Notes under the pieces: generated by a model
Databases searched by the model: none
What the model saw: the letters and a program-made list of their open reading frames with translations, nothing else
Told to the model about the DNA's origin: nothing
Made by a program: the position numbers and the translations under genes
Source: Stramenopiles sp. TOSAG23-3
Taxonomy: Eukaryota > Sar
Reading direction: 5' to 3'
DNA: 30,118 nt
Assembly (NCBI GenBank): GCA_900128585.1
Contig: LT642231.1
Coordinates: 1 to 30,118 of the forward strand
Shown: positions 25,565 to 30,118 of the stretch, in pieces
Position numbering within the stretch: position 1 is the first letter of the stretch
Layout of the letters: the number at the start of each line of letters is the position of its first letter

Positions 25565-25781
25565 GAAATGTTTCTCATTCGTCTTTAAAATAAAATTATT
25601 TTTTTACTGCTGGACATAAAATTTTTAAATACTTACAATTAAACAGCCCTTATTTTTTTAAATAAAACGACTGTTTTTGGTACGTACAACAAATACATTT
25701 TTAAAATAAAAATTTAGATTTAAATCTGTTCTTCAGGGGATGTAACACGCGCCTTTAAAAGCCAATGCAAAACATTTTAAT

Positions 25782-26780
25782 TTATACAAAGAACGCAATC
25801 GAGGACATGGCCAAAAATCCTATGGTATAAAACAGCAGTTTGTAATTGTGCAGCCGTTTTGCACTAATCTCACTACGATTCGTTTGAAGCAGTTCTTTTG
25901 CCCCAATCTCCAAAGCCGAGATGTATAAAAACACTCCCGCAACGACAGCTTTTATTAGGTCTGCTATATAATTGTTCCAAGCGGGCGTATCCGCTACCGA
26001 CGGTGGTACAAACATGCCAATGATCATCCCTAACGGTGCACTAATCGCAAACCCAGCCGAAATCTTCAGCATAGTTCTCCATTCTTTGGACATGTTCGCA
26101 GCCGCCCCGCCGAGAGATATCCCTGCAAAGACTTTGTGGGCCATGACGGCAATAACCAACTCTACGTACTCAATGTTGCTTCTTGCTACGGTGATGGAAA
26201 AGCCAAGGAGCAAACTGTGAAATATTAAAGCAAAAAACAGCGAAAGGAACGACCGATTCGACCCGTGCAAATGCTCTGTAATGTGTTTCATATCATGGTG
26301 GTGACCCCCGGGCGAACACGGTACCATCGATCCATACAGCGACTGCGACAAGCCATCCTCCAGCTTGCCCCGCGGGGGGGAAGCCGTTTTCGATATTTCG
26401 AGGTATTCGCCACCCGAAGGTTGAAGTTGAGAGTGACTGTGCCCGTGCGTGCTATTGTCACTGTGACCATATCCCCTAACATTGCGGTGAACGTGTTTCC
26501 TGCCGTGCCCCGACTCCTCCAGCACGAGCAACAGGAGAAACGTTGCGCCGCACGCAAAGTTTGCCCATGGCACTTTCCCCGCGTTTAATGCCGATCCTTG
26601 GGTGTCGGCAAGCTGGTGAACAATTGCCGCCGAAAGCAACACTCCGGCGGAAAACATGTTTCCCAACGAAAACAGGACCCTGTTCCGTTTCTTTAACAAC
26701 GTAGGCAAAAGTACAGAAAAAAAACCTCCAGCAAAAACCACAATGACAAGGATGATTTCTGCGGCTCCCACCGTGGCCAT
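25782..26780 (-). CDS. ZIP family metal (zinc/iron) transporter
   Basis: 332 residues, ATG at 26780 (CAACCATGGCC), stop TAA. It imports divalent metal into the cytosol across the plasma or an organelle membrane. The family layout is clear: three N-terminal TM segments (about 7-27, 36-56, 72-90) with HQLAD at the end of TM2, a long cytosolic loop very rich in His (91-172, including GHGRKHVHR, THGHSHS and GGHHHDMKH) that probably senses or buffers metal, then five TM segments. TM4 reads ALIFHSLLLGFSI with the conserved His188-Ser189. TM5 reads AVMAHKVFAGISLGG with His215. The acidic residue that usually follows the TM4 histidine by four (as in HSVFEG) is Leu192 here, and TM5 has Ala219 at the matching place. 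The binuclear site may therefore be altered. The gene is convergent with the channel gene, 217 bp apart. Confidence 0.95.
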   Translation of the reverse strand: MATVGAAEIILVIVVFAGGFFSVLLPTLLKKRNRVLFSLGNMFSAGVLLSAAIVHQLADTQGSALNAGKVPWANFACGATFLLLLVLEESGHGRKHVHRNVRGYGHSDNSTHGHSHSQLQPSGGEYLEISKTASPPRGKLEDGLSQSLYGSMVPCSPGGHHHDMKHITEHLHGSNRSFLSLFFALIFHSLLLGFSITVARSNIEYVELVIAVMAHKVFAGISLGGAAANMSKEWRTMLKISAGFAISAPLGMIIGMFVPPSVADTPAWNNYIADLIKAVVAGVFLYISALEIGAKELLQTNRSEISAKRLHNYKLLFYTIGFLAMSSIAFFV

Positions 26781-27002
26781 GGTTGCACTTGTTACCGAGG
26801 GATAGAAAGGAACAGTTTGAATGAAGTAGCGCGCAAAACATAAAAGTCCCCAAGACTCTAGTAATTAAAACCGCCAAGTTTACTCTTTTAAATAGAAACG
26901 AAATCGGTACGATCAACTTTTCATTATTAAAATTAAAAAAATTTTATTAAAAAAAAACAAAGTAGAAAAAAAAAGATGAAGAAGGAGAATTAAAAAAATG
27001 CG

Positions 27003-27055
27003 CCACACAGCACACAGCCACACACAAACACACACCACCTGACGACACCTGACGA
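27003..27055. repeat. CA-rich stretch ending in tandem ACCTGACGA
   Basis: Repeated CACACA/ACACAG words, then ACCTGACGA at 27037-27045 and again at 27047-27055. It resembles the CA-rich stretch in the 14.1-kb spacer (both contain CACACCACC). Confidence 0.6.
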
Positions 27056-27235
27056 TATTAAATGTTCTGCCGCCACCAAACCATGAATGAAAGAAACAAA
27101 AAATAATTGAAAAAAAAAAAAAGAATAATGTTTTTTCTTTGATCCATTTTATTAAAATATAGAAATAGCATCTACTATTTCTTGTTGTTGGGCTCTTCTT
27201 CTTTTTTATTTTTTATTATTATTAAATCTGGGCTG

Positions 27236-27431
27236 AGAAGAAAGAAGAAAGAAGAAGAAAGAAGAAGAAGAAAGAAGAAGAAGAAGAAAGAAGAAGAAGA
27301 AGAAAGAAGAAGAAGAAAGAAGAAGAAGAAGAACAATAAGAAGAAGAAGAAGAAGAAGAAGAAGAAAGAAGAAGAAGAAAGAAGAAGAAGAAAGAAGAAG
27401 AAGAAAGAAGAAGAAAGAAGAAGAAAGAAAA
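27236..27431. repeat. Long GAA/GAAA composite microsatellite
   Basis: About 195 bp of purine on the plus strand, with only one break (CAATAAG near 27333). Units alternate between 7, 10 and 13 nt because GAAA interrupts runs of one to four GAA. It mirrors the 10.2-kb tract in the opposite orientation. Confidence 0.97.
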
Positions 27432-27689
27432 ATGGGGTGGTGGAGGTCGGTGGAGGAGGAGAGATATTATTGCATTTACCAAGGTTTCCCAAGTTTGAAA
27501 TGGGATGGTATACGTAGCTATACGTATACGTACGAGGAGTTAAAGAACAGCAAACTTAAAAAATGTACATAGTCGTTCAGTATACACGAAAAGTGTAAAT
27601 ATAAATGTATATAAAGTGCAATTGAATTTCTTCTTTGTTTTGGTATAGTTCAAAATTATCTTACCGGATTCAGTTAGATATATCGAACA

Positions 27690-28439
27690 ATGGGACAAAT
27701 ACATCCCACTGGTCCCAACGTCATTCGTTTCCCGCAAGTCGGCGGCGGCCATAACTGTGATTGTACCAAACCACGTTACGATTTTTTCTACGACCCACGC
27801 CTCGCACAGTTCGGAATAACGGAGCATGATCTTACTACTAAAATGAATGAGGCCAACAGAGTTTTAGATGATCTCAGTCCATCCATGTTTCGAGTTGGTA
27901 TCTTCATTTTTTTTTTTGTGTTTGTAGTGCCAAATGTCCTGCGACAAATAATTCGTCAGGATGGTTGTAGCGATGGCGAGTGTCCTGAAACGATCGAAAT
28001 AATTTCCATCGTGATACAAATGCTCCCAGTCTTCTTCATATGTGGGCTAATCAGCTATTTCATGAAAATTCGTGGCCAAATCTCAAAAGCTATTGACGAC
28101 ACCTTTCAGGACTGGGGAGCAAGGGGTATTACGGTCAGGAGAGTCCCAAAAACGAAACATGCCCAAGGTGCTCTTTACTTGGTTCTTCCGATGCAGCAGC
28201 CGGCACAACCACCTATGGGAGGAGTGCAAATGGTGCCCATGGGAGGGGCAATGGGGATGCATCAGGGAGCAGACGTTCAGCCGATAGCAATGGCCCGACC
28301 GATGCAATTGGTGACGGTCGTGGTCCCGCCCGGAGCAAGTGCTGGGCAAATGCTTCAGATGACCGTCAACGGGAGAATGGTGCAAGTTCAAATACCTCAC
28401 GGACTACAGGAAGGCAATCAATTTCAAATGCAAGTGTAA
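27690..28439 (+). CDS. Two-TM protein with C-terminal proline-glycine repeat
   Basis: 249 residues, ATG at 27690 (CGAACAATGG), stop TAA. The N-terminal part (1-62) is polar with an HNCDC pair and a segment DPRLAQFGITEHDL. Two hydrophobic segments follow (about 66-83, IFIFFFVFVVP, and 103-126, ISIVIQMLPVFFICGLISYF), joined by a short loop with two Cys (DGCSDGECPE), which suggests an intramembrane hairpin or an extracytosolic disulphide. After a basic stretch comes a Met/Gly/Pro/Gln-rich linker (168-204), then a two-copy repeat: VPPGASAGQMLQM and IPHGLQEGNQFQM with a G-R-M-V-Q-V strand between them. This PPG-x-x-x-G-Q-x-hydrophobic repeat is common, as I recall, in stramenopile and haptophyte proteins and is probably a small beta unit for interactions. 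No function can be assigned. Confidence 0.82.
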   Translation: MGQIHPTGPNVIRFPQVGGGHNCDCTKPRYDFFYDPRLAQFGITEHDLTTKMNEANRVLDDLSPSMFRVGIFIFFFVFVVPNVLRQIIRQDGCSDGECPETIEIISIVIQMLPVFFICGLISYFMKIRGQISKAIDDTFQDWGARGITVRRVPKTKHAQGALYLVLPMQQPAQPPMGGVQMVPMGGAMGMHQGADVQPIAMARPMQLVTVVVPPGASAGQMLQMTVNGRMVQVQIPHGLQEGNQFQMQV

Positions 28440-28790
28440 GCAAAGATTGATGTGGGTCTGTTTGCCCCCTCCAGCAAATGTATTCCGTATGTATTTAGTT
28501 CCAAAAATCGAACAAATAACTGATGTCTGAGTCTTAATTTAAAGGGAAAAAAACCTTATAGAGTGAATATCAAAACAATTGACATATGTTTTATGATAAC
28601 TGTAAATTAAAAACATTTACTTACATATATTATGATATTTAGATAAACTGAATTAGGTTTTTTTATTTTAAAATTGCGTTTCGAACGTGCGAGAAGGAAT
28701 AGAGAGTATATTTCATATTTACACGCGTGTTTAGAAAAAAATACGACTCGCACAAACTTTACACACACAGTGTTACACGAACTCAACACT
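28440..28790. other. Convergent spacer
   Basis: AT-rich DNA between the ends of the two-TM protein and P-loop kinase genes, with TTTTTTATTTTAAAAT near 28660 and an ACACACAC word near 28762. It has no microsatellite and no supported gene. Confidence 0.6.
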
Positions 28791-29540
28791 TTACGACGTG
28801 CCTGAGGATTCAGTTTTAGCAACAGTCCCGTCCGGAAGAAAGAGGTTGATTGGGGAAATGCTGCGGCGGGGCAAACGCCCTTCTCTCGTTGACGAGTTTC
28901 CCTGTTGTTCCCCCGCCTCCACCACCGTGCCATTGTATCTATTCATTGGACCAGGAGGGCTTACAGCGCGTCGGACCTCCTCGACGATAAACCTCACGTC
29001 GTCGGGCTTAAAGCTGGGAAGCACTCTTCCAATTCCTTCAGCAGACCGATGGTTGACTCGTTCGATGCATACCTCAAGAGGGACATGGAGCTCGATGGCC
29101 CATATGTCCGCTCGACCGATGCCGTAATTCTTGGCCAACTGAACCCACGTCTGCCGCTGCTGACGGTCAAAGTTGCACCTATCAATGACGACTCTATTTC
29201 TATTATCCTGCAAGTGCCTGGACGCCCGCGCGTAGCAAGCTTTCCGCGAACCTAGTGTATCTTGATTCACTACTAGCCACCGGCCTGCCTCGAGGGTTAC
29301 GTTCATCAGTTGTGCACTGATGAACGATTTTCCACAACCAGGTGCCCCGACTAAAATAATCAGCCGTGGCCCACTGCTAATTTTGCGCCTCATTCTAAGA
29401 GTCTTTCGAACGTACGATTCGACCTTCGGCGAGTCCGGCGACAACGGCTTCCCATCGTCGTCTCTAGGGTACCGCTGCATGTTCTCATACTGCCGGTACG
29501 CCGGTTCAGACGATGCTCCGCCAAATACCAGTCTAGACAT
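28791..29540 (-). CDS. P-loop polynucleotide-kinase-like protein (PNKP/aprataxin-associated type)
   Basis: 249 residues, ATG at 29540, stop TAA. Walker A is GAPGCGKS (65-72) after the strand RLIILV. It is followed by VVNQDTLGSRKAC (90-102), where PNKP-type kinases have VNRDTLG, and by VVIDRCNFDRQQRQTW (117-132), the Walker-B-like strand in the form IDRCN-x-D-x-x-QR seen in the kinase domain fused to plant aprataxin homologues and in related fungal proteins. A lid-like region with Arg161 and Arg165 follows, and then a helix ending near 192. The family phosphorylates 5'-OH ends of nucleic acid, so DNA end repair or RNA end processing is likely; the substrate is not shown. No phosphatase, HIT or zinc-finger domain is present, so it is a stand-alone kinase. 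The first 55 residues and last 55 residues are polar and probably disordered. Confidence 0.85.
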   Translation of the reverse strand: MSRLVFGGASSEPAYRQYENMQRYPRDDDGKPLSPDSPKVESYVRKTLRMRRKISSGPRLIILVGAPGCGKSFISAQLMNVTLEAGRWLVVNQDTLGSRKACYARASRHLQDNRNRVVIDRCNFDRQQRQTWVQLAKNYGIGRADIWAIELHVPLEVCIERVNHRSAEGIGRVLPSFKPDDVRFIVEEVRRAVSPPGPMNRYNGTVVEAGEQQGNSSTREGRLPRRSISPINLFLPDGTVAKTESSGTS

Positions 29541-29750
29541 GTTTCTTCTCTTAACCTCTTCACGCGAACAATCAAATGGAAATGTTATCTATTCTTAATT
29601 ATCTAACATAAATTCCTTTAAACAATACATCTTTCGTTTCTTTTTTTAAATCTTCTTTTTCTTTATAAAGAAAATAATGAATAGTCGTCGTCTAGTATAA
29701 CGTATATATATTTTATAAACGAGGAGGAGTCTAGTAGTTAAAAAATATCT

Positions 29751-29810
29751 TTTTTTTTCTTTTTTTCCTTCAATATCTTCTTCTTCCTTCTTCTCTTTCA
29801 TTTCATTTTT
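29751..29810. repeat. TTC/T-rich pyrimidine tract
   Basis: T runs mixed with TTC, CTTCC and CTTCTC, with a single short interruption (AATAT). It is less regular than the tracts at 10.2 and 27.3 kb. Confidence 0.8.
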
Positions 29811-29861
29811 TTTCGTTATTATGATAAAATAAAATAATAATATAGACATAACAGCTCCATC

Positions 29862-29894
29862 TTTGGTGGTATTAATATAATTACTACCACCAAA
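29862..29894. repeat. 15-bp near-perfect hairpin with 3-nt loop
   Basis: TTTGGTGGTATTAAT (29862-29876) pairs with ATTACTACCACCAAA (29880-29894) with a single mismatch (29872/29884), leaving the loop ATA. It is the strongest non-microsatellite inverted repeat I can find in the window. Confidence 0.75.
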
Positions 29895-30118
29895 AATACG
29901 TAATTTAAAAAATGATGATGCTGTCTGCTGTCTAGTATTAATAGATTATTAATCTTCGAAGAACTATAAAAATATCTTCTCTACTTTTTTTTAAAATTAT
30001 TATTATAGTTTTGGAGGTCCTTTTCTATTAATACACAATACATTACACAGCATATAAATTACAATAATAAAAAGAATTAATTAATTAAAAAAAAAAGAAG
30101 AAAAAAAAAAAGAATTTT

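Larger units (their letters stand above)
26781..27689. other. Divergent promoter spacer, ZIP / two-TM protein
   Basis: It contains AT-rich DNA, a CA-rich stretch with a tandem 10-mer (27003-27055), the long GAA tract (27236-27431), a TATACGTA-rich palindromic patch (27508-27534) and an AT-rich 5' leader. No reading frame is supported; frames across the GAA tract are pure Lys/Glu/Arg or Ser/Phe/Leu. Confidence 0.6.
29541..30118. other. AT-rich spacer at right edge
   Basis: It holds the promoter side of the P-loop kinase gene, pyrimidine-rich tracts (about 29637-29664 and 29751-29810), a strong hairpin (29862-29894), repeated TCTAGTA words and poly-A near the end. No gene is supported. Confidence 0.6.

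Noticed and set aside
27175-27517. Lys/Glu/Arg-rich frames across the 27.3-kb tract
   Set aside because: Same reason: microsatellite translation.

Overview
This is nuclear DNA from a unicellular eukaryote. The evidence is eukaryote-only families (an AP-5 adaptor sigma subunit, a complex III assembly factor of the SMIM4/UQCC5 type, a CaMK-like kinase with a myristoylation start, a four-repeat cyclic-nucleotide-type channel), ATG starts that often have A at -3, no operon-like spacing, and AT-rich spacers full of GAA/TTC microsatellites. Almost every gene reads as one uninterrupted frame, so introns are rare. TAA, TAG and TGA all end genes, so the standard code is used. A C-terminal proline-glycine repeat in the gene at 27.7 kb is of a type I associate with stramenopile and other algal or protist genomes. 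I therefore lean towards a flagellated protist or microalga, but the lineage is not proven and no plastid-specific gene is seen.

Left third (0-10 kb): a secreted beta-rich protein (minus), an organelle-type leucyl-tRNA synthetase (minus), AP5S1 (minus), a small UQCC5-like mitochondrial protein (plus) and a predicted myristoylated CAMK kinase (minus). Middle (11-19 kb): a short secreted protein (plus), a 584-residue multi-pass membrane protein of unknown function (minus), a 721-residue coiled-coil protein and a 338-residue helical protein (both plus), and a 197-residue basic protein (minus). Right third (19.6-29.5 kb): a very large four-repeat CNGK-like potassium channel gene (plus) broken by one frameshift, a ZIP metal transporter (minus), a two-TM protein (plus) and an aprataxin/PNKP-like P-loop kinase (minus).

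The layout has a pattern. Convergent gene ends are separated by only about 200-375 bp. Divergent starts are separated by about 800-1230 bp, and the long polypurine/polypyrimidine (GAA/TTC plus AAAG/TTTC) tracts sit mainly in those divergent promoter spacers or at the window edges. No tRNA, rRNA, CRISPR or recognisable transposase gene is visible.

The most notable item is the 19.6-25.6 kb channel. It has four linked six-TM-like repeats with selectivity filters GYGD, GFGD, GFGD and GYGD, each followed by a C-linker and a more or less degenerate cyclic-nucleotide-binding fold. The frame breaks between S2 and S3 of repeat 3 at a G-GGG-TGA sequence. A -1 slip there, or one missing G in the assembly, would join the two halves into about 1983 residues.
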